From contig NZ_JBJGDW010000086.1 of assembly GCF_045062605.1 (NCBI RefSeq), positions 1 to 12,842 of the forward strand: a DNA stretch of 12,842 nucleotides, written 5' to 3'. Shown one piece after another: positions 5,319-12,325 of the stretch. The notes under the pieces were generated by a model. The model was not told the origin of the DNA. It worked only from the letters and a program-made list of their open reading frames with translations, and ran no database searches. The position numbers and the translations under genes were made by a program. This DNA is from Deinococcus sp045062605 (GTDB lineage: Bacteria > Deinococcota > Deinococci > Deinococcales > Deinococcaceae). The number at the start of each line of letters is the position of its first letter. Within the stretch, counting starts at the first letter, position 1.

Positions 5319-6311
5319 TCAACCAGTCACGAAACTGTTCTTTCCCTGGCGTTTGGCGGCGTACATGCACTGGTCCGCGCGTTCCAGTAACGCGGCTGTA
5401 CTCTCGCCAGCCACGTGCTGGACGAAACCGAGACTGGCGTGTACGGTCACGGTACCGGCGTCCAGCACGAATGGGAGCTGAAACGCGGCCAGAGTGCGGG
5501 ACCCGATCAGTTCAAGAACGTGTCGGGACGCCGTCTGCCTCAACAGCAGCACGAACTCGTCCCCGCCCAACCGGGCGACCAGATCGATGCCGCGAGCGAC
5601 TCCCGTCAAGCGTGTGGCCACCTGCATCAGCAGCTCATCTCCGGCCACATGCCCGTAGCGGTCATTGATCGATTTAAAGTCGTCCAGATCCACGAACCCC
5701 AACGCGACGTGCCCTTGCCGGTCTCTCAGACCAAGCTCACGTTCCAGTTCGTGCATAAACTGTGCCCGGTTGGGCAAGCCCGTGAGTACATCGGTGAAGG
5801 CCCGTTGTTCCAACTGCTTTTGAAGGTCAATGCGTTCGGTCACGTCGGTCTGAACACCGATGAAATGCGTCAATACCCCCTGGGCGTTGTGAATCGGTCC
5901 GATGTTGAGGGCGTTCCAGAAGGGCGTTCCGCTTTTCTTGTAATTCAGAATCACGAGGTCAATCGCTGTCCCGCCCTCAAAGGCTATCCGCATCTGACGG
6001 ATGGCCTCGGGGTCCGTGCCCTCACCCTGAAGGAAGCGGCAGTTGCGGCCTACGATTTCGCTGGAGGAAAACTCGGTCAGCCGCTCGAAGGCCGGGTTGC
6101 AGTAGACAATGGGCCGTCCATCGACGTTGGCACTGACGACAATTCCATTGGTGGCATTGGTCAGCGCGGCGACGAGCATCGACAACCAGGCAGGCTGATC
6201 ACTCGGTTGTAAATGTGCAGTAAAGAGAAAAGGCGCTTGCTCATCTGGCTTGGGAGCTTGGAAATCAATGGGACGAACAAACTCGCCCGCGGGTGACGGC
6301 GTGTTTGGCAT
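5319..6311 (-). CDS. LOV-GGDEF diguanylate cyclase (blue-light sensor), 330 aa
   Basis: Predicted to make the second messenger c-di-GMP from two GTP under blue-light control, in the cytoplasm. The LOV domain (about 45-160) has the diagnostic GRNCRFLQ at 88-95 with Cys91, which forms the flavin adduct. Flavin-contacting Asn123 (NYKKSG), Asn133 (FWNALNI) and Gln154 (FIGVQTDVTE) are all present. A short helical linker leads to a GGDEF domain (about 172-328) with the intact active-site GGDEF at 249-253 and metal-site Asp208 in FVDLDDF. The inhibitory I-site RGID (240-243) sits five residues before it, so product feedback is likely. No EAL domain is present. The frame is open upstream to 6782, but ATG 6311 is chosen because a TANNNT box sits 5 nt before it and the extra 157 residues show no domain. 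Confidence 0.88.
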   Translation of the reverse strand: MPNTPSPAGEFVRPIDFQAPKPDEQAPFLFTAHLQPSDQPAWLSMLVAALTNATNGIVVSANVDGRPIVYCNPAFERLTEFSSSEIVGRNCRFLQGEGTDPEAIRQMRIAFEGGTAIDLVILNYKKSGTPFWNALNIGPIHNAQGVLTHFIGVQTDVTERIDLQKQLEQRAFTDVLTGLPNRAQFMHELERELGLRDRQGHVALGFVDLDDFKSINDRYGHVAGDELLMQVATRLTGVARGIDLVARLGGDEFVLLLRQTASRHVLELIGSRTLAAFQLPFVLDAGTVTVHASLGFVQHVAGESTAALLERADQCMYAAKRQGKNSFVTG

Positions 6312-6799
6312 GCTTAAGACTAGGTTAAGCCGCCTGACATAATGATCACGGGCGTGTTGCCTTAAGTGGTTCCAAGGTAGACGGGGTGGTCTAAGGAAAC
6401 TGCTACGAAACGCAAAGTGAAAATTCTGCCCTCTCAGCCATACTTCCCCTGTGAGAAGAATTTTTTTGAGAGTGCCAATAACGCAAATGGTATTCGTACT
6501 TTGGGGGAGAAAGTAGATTTCTACCCCCTCCCCACGCCAATTTTGGAGGCGAAAGGCCACTGGAAGTGCCGCCACTATCTGAAAGCGGTACTTTTCTTCC
6601 TGCTGCTTGTGAAATCGCTTCACTTTGCGCTTGGTGACAGCTTCCTTAAATTCCCCCCAGGTGGTGATGCGCGACACCGAGGCCGGCGAGCAGCGCCGGA
6701 GGATCGTCCGCAGCGCAATGGAGGGCTTGTCCTTTAAGACCGCCGCACTGACGCTCGCCGCTGGCTTGGCGGAGCACCCCATTGAACTCCAGATGGCCT
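6312..6799. other. Intergenic stretch upstream of the LOV-GGDEF gene
   Basis: Apart from the promoter at 6317-6322 no gene is convincing. A minus frame runs through most of it but lacks any recognisable domain. In its right part a short plus-strand frame (6625-6816), rich in G/C at third codon positions, reads EQRRRIVRSAMEGLSFKTAA, which looks like a helix-turn-helix remnant. It runs into the end of the neighbouring kinase gene, so it is probably a decayed fragment. The left part is comparatively AT-rich. Confidence 0.4.
6317..6322 (-). promoter_or_regulatory. -10 box TAGTCT for the LOV-GGDEF gene
   Basis: On the minus strand, TAGTCT ends 5 nt before ATG 6311, predicting a leaderless mRNA. 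It fixes the start well downstream of the longest open frame. No strong -35 match. Confidence 0.5.
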
Positions 6800-8308
6800 T
6801 CAGTCCGGCAGGCTGAAGCCGAAGGTGGCCCCCTCACCGGGGATGGCCGTCGCCCAGACGTGGCCGCCATGCCGGACGACGATGCGCTGCACCGTCGCGA
6901 GCCCCACCCCGACACCCTCGAACTCATCTGCGGTATGCAGGCGCTGAAAGACCTTGAACAGCCGCCCACCATACTGGGGGTCAAATCCCACACCGTTGTC
7001 ACTCACCTCGATCCTCCACTCGGTGCCCACCCGCTGCGCCCCAACAGTCACGCTCGCCTCTGGACGCATCTGGGTGTACTTGACGGCGTTCCCCAGCAGA
7101 TTCCACAGCACCTGCCTGAGGAGCACCTCGTCCCCCTGCACGGTGGGAAGCGGGTCGCCGCTCCAGCGGACGCGGCGCCCCTCCAGATCCAGTTGCAGCT
7201 CTTCCTTGACCTGTTCGACCAGTGCGGCAAGGTTGACGGACGACCGTGAAAGTTGAGTCCGCGATGACTGTGCCAGCGTGAGAAGGCTGGATACGAGGGT
7301 GTCCATGCGTGCCGCCGCCTGCACGATCATCTCCAAGTGGCGCGTTGCCTTGACTGGATCGTTCCTTTCCAGGGACCGCCGAAGCAGACCAGCGAAATTG
7401 ACGACGTGACGGATGGGCGCGCGCAGGTCATGCGAGACGCTGTAACTGAAGGCGTCCAGTTCCGCGTTCAGCAACCGGAGTTCTTCCGTCCGTTCGGCCA
7501 CCTGCTGTTCGAGCTGCGTCTGCCAGGCCAGCCGTTCGTGTTCGATGCGCTTGCGTTCAGAAATATCGCGTGTGACGGTGGCATAGCCAATAGGTGTGTT
7601 GGTGGTGGGGTCAGTGACCGTGAAGATGGTGCGGTGCACGGCGATGGCTTCCCCCGTTTCCTGGTGGATCAGCCGCATCTCTCCATGCCAGTTGCCCGTT
7701 TCGCGGACCTGAGGCCAGGCTGCGTCGATCAGGAGCCGCTGGTCTTCTGGATGCACGAATTCGGCCAGGGTCAGATCGGCTGGGATGTCATGTGGGTAAC
7801 CGATCAGGCGCCGACCGGCGCCATTGAGGTACATCAGGCGGTTGTGCAGATCTGAAAACGCGATCAGGTCGGTGCTGGCTTCCGCGACCAGGGCAAGACG
7901 GGTGCGTTCCTGATCAAGGCGGCGCTGTTCGGTGAGATCACGCAGGTAGGCGGCGAAGTAGGTGCGGTTCCCAAATTCGAGCGGATGAAAGATGATCTCG
8001 CAGGGAAAAACCTCACCGTTCCGCCGCTGCGCCTCGATCTGGATGCGGTGGTTGATGAGGTGAGGCGTACGTGTCGCCAGGTAGCGCTGGACGCCGTACT
8101 CGTGCGCTGCGCGGTAGGTGGGCGGGATGATCAACTGGCTGAGGGTCTGTCCCAGCGCTTCCTGGCGGGTATAGGAGAAGGTGCGTTCGGCGGCTGGGTT
8201 CCACTCCACAACCACGTTGTCCTGATCGATGGCAATGATGCAGTCCAGGGAAGCCTGAAGGACCGCACTGGCAAGCGCAGTGTGTGAGAGGGGATCAATG
8301 GACGCCAT
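6800..8308 (-). CDS. PAS-PAS sensor histidine kinase, 502 aa
   Basis: A soluble sensor kinase with no membrane segment. Two PAS domains are visible: PAS1 about 12-125 (VVEWNPAAERTFSYTRQEALGQ) and PAS2 about 137-252 (GETA-like block, ending ATVTRDISERKRIE). A coiled coil (255-285) leads to HisKA with phosphoacceptor His293 in SYSVSHDLRAPIRH. The HATPase domain has the N box NLLGNAVKYT (403-412, Asn403/Asn407), G1 DNGVGFD (437-443), F box LFKVFQRLH and G2 GVGVGL (465-470). This kinase type is the one found in bacteriophytochromes, but no chromophore-binding GAF/PHY region is present and PAS1 lacks a LOV cysteine. No receiver domain or adjacent response regulator is seen, so it is an orphan kinase. 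Its catalytic half resembles that of the GAF-GAF kinase at 8917-10710. Confidence 0.9.
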   Translation of the reverse strand: MASIDPLSHTALASAVLQASLDCIIAIDQDNVVVEWNPAAERTFSYTRQEALGQTLSQLIIPPTYRAAHEYGVQRYLATRTPHLINHRIQIEAQRRNGEVFPCEIIFHPLEFGNRTYFAAYLRDLTEQRRLDQERTRLALVAEASTDLIAFSDLHNRLMYLNGAGRRLIGYPHDIPADLTLAEFVHPEDQRLLIDAAWPQVRETGNWHGEMRLIHQETGEAIAVHRTIFTVTDPTTNTPIGYATVTRDISERKRIEHERLAWQTQLEQQVAERTEELRLLNAELDAFSYSVSHDLRAPIRHVVNFAGLLRRSLERNDPVKATRHLEMIVQAAARMDTLVSSLLTLAQSSRTQLSRSSVNLAALVEQVKEELQLDLEGRRVRWSGDPLPTVQGDEVLLRQVLWNLLGNAVKYTQMRPEASVTVGAQRVGTEWRIEVSDNGVGFDPQYGGRLFKVFQRLHTADEFEGVGVGLATVQRIVVRHGGHVWATAIPGEGATFGFSLPD

Positions 8309-8313
8309 GCCTC

Positions 8314-8319
8314 ACTCTA
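8314..8319 (-). promoter_or_regulatory. -10 box TAGAGT for the PAS-PAS kinase
   Basis: TAGAGT ends 5 nt before ATG 8308 on the minus strand. The box lies between the stop of the small ORF (8328) and this gene, so the kinase can be transcribed independently. A GAGG also overlaps the gap but is too close to the ATG for a normal ribosome binding site. Confidence 0.5.
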
Positions 8320-8327
8320 GTACGGCG

Positions 8328-8618
8328 TCAAGCGCTCAAAACAGAGGAAAGGCCGCTGAATTTACGGCGGGCATCGGCTGCCGTGAACTGCCAGGAGATC
8401 AGCATGGGGCGCTCCAGGACAGCCTCATTCCCCACCCGTTCGCTCAAGGTCTGTCGGGCCAGCACGAACCATTCCAGTTCCTGGGCGTTGAGCCGTGATC
8501 CAAGTTGGGCGTGGAGACACCCGAAGCGGGCTGCGGGCTGCCTGGCCTCGTGGGATGCAAAGGCGGCGTACCGCACCGCCTTGCCGTAGGGCGACAGGTT
8601 GTTCTGAACCAGCAGCAT
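8328..8618 (-). CDS. Hypothetical protein, 96 aa
   Basis: Not recognised. By hand count about 75% of third, 65% of first and 48% of second codon positions are G or C, the pattern of a true gene in GC-rich DNA. The frame extends to ATG 8717, but the extra part lacks that bias, so ATG 8618 is preferred; AAGGG lies just before it. The protein begins LLVQNNLSPYGKAVRYAAF and has a helical stretch LNAQELEWFVLARQTLSERVG, with no signal peptide or membrane span. It ends 19 bp before the PAS-PAS kinase start. It could also be the 3' remnant of a longer broken gene. Confidence 0.45.
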   Translation of the reverse strand: MLLVQNNLSPYGKAVRYAAFASHEARQPAARFGCLHAQLGSRLNAQELEWFVLARQTLSERVGNEAVLERPMLISWQFTAADARRKFSGLSSVLSA

Positions 8619-8916
8619 ACCCTTGAGTCGGTTTCGCGCACCTCTGGTGAGGCCCCCTGAGGCTGACGCCCGAACTCTGGTGGTATCAAAGAGGCCAGGG
8701 TGCACTGACGGCGTCATCGGTTGGAGAAGACGGCCCGGGGCGAAGTGACTTGGCCTGTGGTCCTGTCTGGGGGTTCATTCCACCGTGTAGGACGCGGGCC
8801 GCTTGATCCTCAACGCTTCCGGCCCCGTTCCAGGGGATCCCGTCGAAGACATGCGCGATGCTCGCCTGACTGAGCGGCCCGTTTTGTGGTGACGGCAACG
8901 GCTCCCAGCGGCTTCT
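8619..8916. other. Intergenic stretch between the two kinase genes
   Basis: About 300 bp with no supported gene. A minus-strand frame at 8686-8898 shows no coding bias or recognisable motif. No clear terminator follows the GAF-GAF kinase stop at 8917-8919. Confidence 0.35.
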
Positions 8917-10710
8917 TTACCCTTTGGGTAGTGTAAATGAGAAGGTCGCACCCTGATCCAAGACGCCCTCGGCGGTGACCAGTCCGCCGTGCCGGGTGAT
9001 CACCCGGCGCACGTTGGCCAATCCCACGCCGTTGCCCTCGAACTCCTCCTGGCGGTGCAGCCGTTGGAAGACCCCAAACAGCTTATGGGTGTAGTTGGGA
9101 TCGAAGCCGACGCCGTTGTCCCGCACGAAAACGCGCCAGTCGTAAGGGCTTTCTTCAGCCCAGACCTCGATCTGAGCTTCTCCCCGGGGGGTGGTGTACT
9201 TCAGGGCATTGGAGAACAGGTTCTCCATGACCTGGCGCAGCAAGCTCAGGTCACCCATCACCAGTGGCAGCGGCCCGATCGTCCACGTCACCTGGCGGTC
9301 AAAGGCTTCGGGTTCGAGCAGTTCACGGACACTGGTTACCACGGCCCCCAGGTCCACCACACGCAAGTGCAGCGGTTGCTGAGACGTGCGCGACAGTTCC
9401 AGAATCGCGTCGATCAGGGTGGTCATGCGACCTGCCGCCTGGTCCATGACGCCCAGATACCGCGCCGACTTCTGGTCTAACCGGTCGCCCAGCGTCGTGC
9501 GGAGCAGCTGAGCGAAACTGGTGAGGTGCCGGACCGGAGTGCGCAAATCATGGGAGACGGAGTAAGCGAAGGCCTCAAGCTCCTCATTGGCCGCAGCCAG
9601 CGCGTCGCGCTTCGCCCGCAAACGCGCCGTTTGTTCGGTCCGCTCAAGCGCCAGGCCCAGTCCATGCAGCATGATTTCGAGCACCATCTGGTCAATCGGG
9701 GTCCAGAGTCGTTGCGTGAACAGCGCCGCCCGGAAGCAGCCCACCGGGACCCCGTCGACCAGCAGCGGTAGAGTGGCCGCAGCGTGAACATCCGCCCCAG
9801 GCTCCAAAAGCGGGGCGTGACCCAGCGTGTCCACGTCCTGATACAGCGGTTGCTGGATCTCGAACGGGCGCCACAACGCCGGGGTGGCCCCGGGCCACCC
9901 CGCTTCCATCTGCCCCTGGACGGTGGGATCCTGAAACTGGCCCACCTGAGCTCTGAGGCACCATTGCTCGCCTTCCAGCTCAAAGTAGGTGAACACGCCC
10001 GGAGCCAGCAGGCCAGCCAGACTTTGCTGTGCCCGCCCGATCAGCGCGTAACGGTCGTCTTCCAGCCTCAGGTCGCGTGAGAGCTGGGCCACGGCCTCCA
10101 GGGCGCGGTTGCGGCTTTCGACTTCTTCTTTCTGCTGTTGGAGCTGCTGGGTGCGCTGCTCGACTTGACCTTGCAGGTCGGCCATCAGGCGGGCGCGGCC
10201 CAGGGCAATGCCGCACTGGGTACTGAGGGTGCGCAGGAAAAAGCGTTCTTCCTGCGTGAAGTGATGTGGCTCGGTAAAGTCCAGGACGATCAGGCCAAGC
10301 GACTTCCAGTTCTCGAACATGGGGAGGACCGCCGTCGCCACTGGTGGCGGGGCTCCCACACGTTCTTCGAGGTCCGGATAAGCCAGCATCAGTGCTTCTT
10401 GATGTTCGAAGAACAGGGCCGTCTGCTTGAGCAAAGCTTCTCCAGCGGGGATGCCGTCATCGAGTGGCCCATCTTTCCAGATGGTCGGCATGTCTGGGCT
10501 GTACCCGTAGCTTTGGGCCAGTTCCAGCCGGTCACCCTCGGCATTGACCAACAAGACGGCCCCGGTCGTGGCCCCCACCGCTTCCAGGGCTGAGGTGAGC
10601 AGGATATCGAAGACCTCGTGGACGGTCGTCGATGCGGCGAGGGCATGGGTCACGTCTTGCAGACGCTCGTTCAGTGAGAGTTGCGCAGGCGTGCCGGAGG
10701 GGAGGGACAT
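8917..10710 (-). CDS. GAF-GAF sensor histidine kinase, 597 aa
   Basis: A cytosolic sensor kinase. GAF1 (about 25-172) contains AVGATTGAVLLVNAEGDRLEL and GLIVLDFTEPHHFTQEERFFL. A coiled coil follows (175-208, QVEQRTQQLQQQKEEVESRN). A second, more divergent GAF (about 212-358) ends AAATLPLLVDGVPVGCFRAAL. The HisKA helix carries phosphoacceptor His387 in AYSVSHDLRTPVRH. The HATPase has Asn497/Asn501 (NLFSNALKYT), G1 DNGVGFD (531-537), F box LFGVFQRLH and G2 GNGVGL (559-564). The ligand of the GAF domains is unknown; no bilin-binding PAS-GAF-PHY layout is present, although Cys residues occur (Cys166, Cys251, Cys325). No receiver or partner regulator lies nearby. It is paralogous to the PAS-PAS kinase in the catalytic half. 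It is transcribed divergently from the PPK2 gene. Confidence 0.9.
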   Translation of the reverse strand: MSLPSGTPAQLSLNERLQDVTHALAASTTVHEVFDILLTSALEAVGATTGAVLLVNAEGDRLELAQSYGYSPDMPTIWKDGPLDDGIPAGEALLKQTALFFEHQEALMLAYPDLEERVGAPPPVATAVLPMFENWKSLGLIVLDFTEPHHFTQEERFFLRTLSTQCGIALGRARLMADLQGQVEQRTQQLQQQKEEVESRNRALEAVAQLSRDLRLEDDRYALIGRAQQSLAGLLAPGVFTYFELEGEQWCLRAQVGQFQDPTVQGQMEAGWPGATPALWRPFEIQQPLYQDVDTLGHAPLLEPGADVHAAATLPLLVDGVPVGCFRAALFTQRLWTPIDQMVLEIMLHGLGLALERTEQTARLRAKRDALAAANEELEAFAYSVSHDLRTPVRHLTSFAQLLRTTLGDRLDQKSARYLGVMDQAAGRMTTLIDAILELSRTSQQPLHLRVVDLGAVVTSVRELLEPEAFDRQVTWTIGPLPLVMGDLSLLRQVMENLFSNALKYTTPRGEAQIEVWAEESPYDWRVFVRDNGVGFDPNYTHKLFGVFQRLHRQEEFEGNGVGLANVRRVITRHGGLVTAEGVLDQGATFSFTLPKG

Positions 10711-10715
10711 GCGGC

Positions 10716-10721
10716 AGCTTA
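10716..10721 (-). promoter_or_regulatory. -10 box TAAGCT for the GAF-GAF kinase
   Basis: TAAGCT ends 5 nt before ATG 10710 on the minus strand, the same leaderless layout as the other two sensory genes. No convincing -35 box. Confidence 0.5.
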
Positions 10722-11086
10722 GAGCAGGGCCAGGTTTCGGAATGGCTTCCCAAACGGGACCACAGCCGGGAATTTAAAATTGAGATGCTTGGCCACATCA
10801 ATGCCGGCGTGCACACCACCGCCCAACCCCGCCGGAAGTATTTATTTTCCTGGACTCCTGGTGCGTGAGCTGCAATTTCTCCTTTGAGAGACTGGTCACG
10901 GGCGTCAATGTGGAGAAGGCGTTAGGGGTACATCGGCGAACGAACCGCTCGGGACGCGCCCGAGGCAGGCGTGGAATTGGTGAGAGTCAAACGCCCCGAG
11001 GCGGCCAAGGGGTTCACCCTGGTCCTCTGTTGAGGTCATTCATGGGGGCTCCTGTCAGGTTAGGATCTAGACCCACAGAGCCTACT

Positions 11087-11127
11087 GTCAGACAATGCTA
11101 AAACCAACCCTGATCTGACGCTTTTTT
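11087..11127 (+). terminator. Possible weak terminator-like stem with T6
   Basis: GTCAGA at 11087-11092 can pair with TCTGAC at 11114-11119 across a 21-nt loop, followed after two bases by TTTTTT (11122-11127). The stem is only 6 bp and no gene ends nearby on this strand, so it may instead be two protein-binding half-sites. Confidence 0.2.
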
Positions 11128-11135
11128 GCCCTCGA

Positions 11136-11170
11136 TCTGACGTCAGACTGGGGTATACCCCAACCTGACG
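11136..11170. promoter_or_regulatory. Nested palindromes, likely protein-binding site
   Basis: TCTGACGTCAGA (11136-11147) is a perfect 12-bp palindrome. It overlaps a second dyad centred on TGGGGTATACCCCA (11149-11162, perfect), which is flanked symmetrically by CGTCAG (11141-11146) and CTGACG (11165-11170), with AC on each side. The second dyad thus spans 30 bp with only two 2-base mismatched steps. Position 200 bp upstream of PPK2 and 430 bp upstream of the kinase start suggests an operator or a replication/partition site. Confidence 0.55.
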
Positions 11171-11366
11171 GACCATACATTGGGATCGGCGTGATGAAGG
11201 GGGATGCAGTGAGTTGAAGGCCAACCCTGCACTACCGAGCACGGGACAGAAATTCAGGCGGCAGTAGCAGGCGCAGTGATTGCCAGAACCGCATCTGGAC
11301 GTACCTGGCTGCCAGCCCTGTGGGTTGATGAACTTCTCCGCTAGAAAGCCCGATCAGTGCTGGTGT

Positions 11367-11372
11367 TAGCCT
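11367..11372 (+). promoter_or_regulatory. -10 box TAGCCT for PPK2
   Basis: TAGCCT ends 6 nt before ATG 11379. There is no purine-rich ribosome binding site in the gap (GCGCCG), so translation is probably leaderless. Confidence 0.5.
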
Positions 11373-11378
11373 GCGCCG

Positions 11379-12182
11379 ATGAAGATTGAGGCCTATCAGG
11401 TTCGTGAAGGGAAGAAGTTCAGTCTCAAGGACCACACCACCGACGGAACCAAGGGCGTCAGCAAGGAGGAAGTCAAAGTCCGCAGACCCCAACTGAAGCT
11501 TCAGCTGGTCAAGCTTCAGGAGCGGCTGTACGCCGAGGAACAGCAGAGTTTGCTCGTCGTGTTGCAGACCCGCGACGCTGGCGGGAAGGACGGAACGATC
11601 AAGCACGTGTTCACTGGCCTGAACCCACAGGGCGTTAACGTGACCGCGTTCAAAGAACCGACTCCGCTGGAGCTGAGCCATGACTTTCTCTGGCGGGTTC
11701 ACGCGCACACGCCAGCGGCTGGAATGATTGGGGTGTTCAACCGCTCGTACTATGAAGATGTGCTGGTTACACGGGTCCACGGTGAAGTGGACAAACAGGA
11801 GATCCAACGCCGGTACGACGAGATTCGTGCTTTCGAGATCTCCCTGCAAAACCGTGGCACCCGGATTCTGAAGTTCCACCTGAACATCAGCAAGGACGAG
11901 CAGAAGCGTCGCTTCCAGGACCGGTTGGACAAGCCAAGAAAGCAGTGGAAGTTCAGTGAAAATGACCTGAGTGAGCGTGCCCTCTGGGACGACTACACCA
12001 AGGCCTACGAGGACACGCTCAGCGCCACCAGCACGCCCACGGCCCCCTGGTACATCATTCCCGCTGACCACAAGTGGTTCAGAAATGACCTGATCACGCA
12101 GATCCTGCTGGAGACCCTGAACGACATGAACCCGCAGTTTCCTGAGATCGATTTCGATCCCACAAAAATCGTGATTGAATGA
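11379..12182 (+). CDS. ppk2: Polyphosphate kinase 2 family protein, class III-like, 267 aa
   Basis: Transfers phosphate between inorganic polyphosphate and nucleotides. Close resemblance to the Meiothermus ruber class III enzyme suggests it can phosphorylate AMP and ADP up to ATP. The Walker A-like loop DAGGKDGT is at 66-73, preceded by SLLVVLQTR. The Walker B-like segment VFNRSYYEDVLVTRV is at 119-133, with Asp127. The lid region DRLDKPRKQWKFSENDL (181-197) carries the basic residues that hold polyphosphate. APWYIIPADHKWFRN (222-236) and the C-terminal KIVIE are also family hallmarks. Length matches single-domain PPK2s. It is cytosolic. Transcription appears monocistronic from a leaderless-type promoter, divergent from the GAF-GAF kinase. 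The sub-class is inferred by memory comparison, not by alignment. Confidence 0.92.
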   Translation: MKIEAYQVREGKKFSLKDHTTDGTKGVSKEEVKVRRPQLKLQLVKLQERLYAEEQQSLLVVLQTRDAGGKDGTIKHVFTGLNPQGVNVTAFKEPTPLELSHDFLWRVHAHTPAAGMIGVFNRSYYEDVLVTRVHGEVDKQEIQRRYDEIRAFEISLQNRGTRILKFHLNISKDEQKRRFQDRLDKPRKQWKFSENDLSERALWDDYTKAYEDTLSATSTPTAPWYIIPADHKWFRNDLITQILLETLNDMNPQFPEIDFDPTKIVIE

Positions 12183-12251
12183 AAGGTCCAGAGGCTGCCG
12201 GGCGGAGTCTTCTCGCTTGAAAAAATCAAAATCATTGCGTGCAGGATTTTT

Positions 12252-12286
12252 GGACACAGGAAGCTCTGCTTGCAGCTCTTGTGTCC
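12252..12286. other. Imperfect 13-bp stem-loop between PPK2 and the hydrolase
   Basis: GGACACAGGAAGCT (12252-12265) pairs with AGCTCTTGTGTCC (12274-12286), with one bulged A, one G-T pair and an 8-nt loop. No T tract follows on either strand, so it is not a standard terminator. It may stabilise the ppk2 transcript end or regulate the next gene. It argues against the GTG at 12239 as the hydrolase start. Confidence 0.45.
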
Positions 12287-12325
12287 ACAAGCTCGCTCCG
12301 CCTGAAGCCGGACAGGGACCGCTGC

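Larger units (their letters stand above)
10711..11378. other. Divergent intergenic region, no gene, palindrome-rich
   Basis: This 668-bp stretch separates the divergently transcribed GAF-GAF kinase and PPK2. Plus and minus frames here show no coding character. It holds the kinase -10 box at 10716, an AT-rich patch around 10770-10785 and 10839-10852, a hairpin CTCGGG/CCCGAG (10948-10964) without a T tract, the GTCAG/CTGAC half-sites and nested palindrome (11054-11170), and the PPK2 -10 box at 11367. Confidence 0.5.

Noticed and set aside
5415..6212. Plus-strand open frame of 265 codons opposite the LOV-GGDEF gene
   Set aside because: The opposite strand has intact LOV and GGDEF motifs; this frame has none.
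6411..6629. 11-bp inverted repeat CGCAAAGTGAA / TTCACTTTGCG, about 200 bp apart
   Set aside because: An 11-bp match is expected by chance in a window of this size, and the similarity does not extend beyond it.
6312..6782. N-terminal extension of the LOV-GGDEF frame to 6782
   Set aside because: The extra 157 residues show no domain or coding character, and a leaderless-type promoter box lies 5 nt before ATG 6311.
8917..10710. A true bacteriophytochrome
   Set aside because: The kinase half is of that type, but the PAS-GAF-PHY photosensory order and bilin-binding motif are absent; the input is two GAF domains.
11232..12290. Long minus-strand open frame of 352 codons opposite PPK2
   Set aside because: The plus strand encodes a full PPK2 with all motifs; the reverse frame is a shadow of GC-rich coding DNA.
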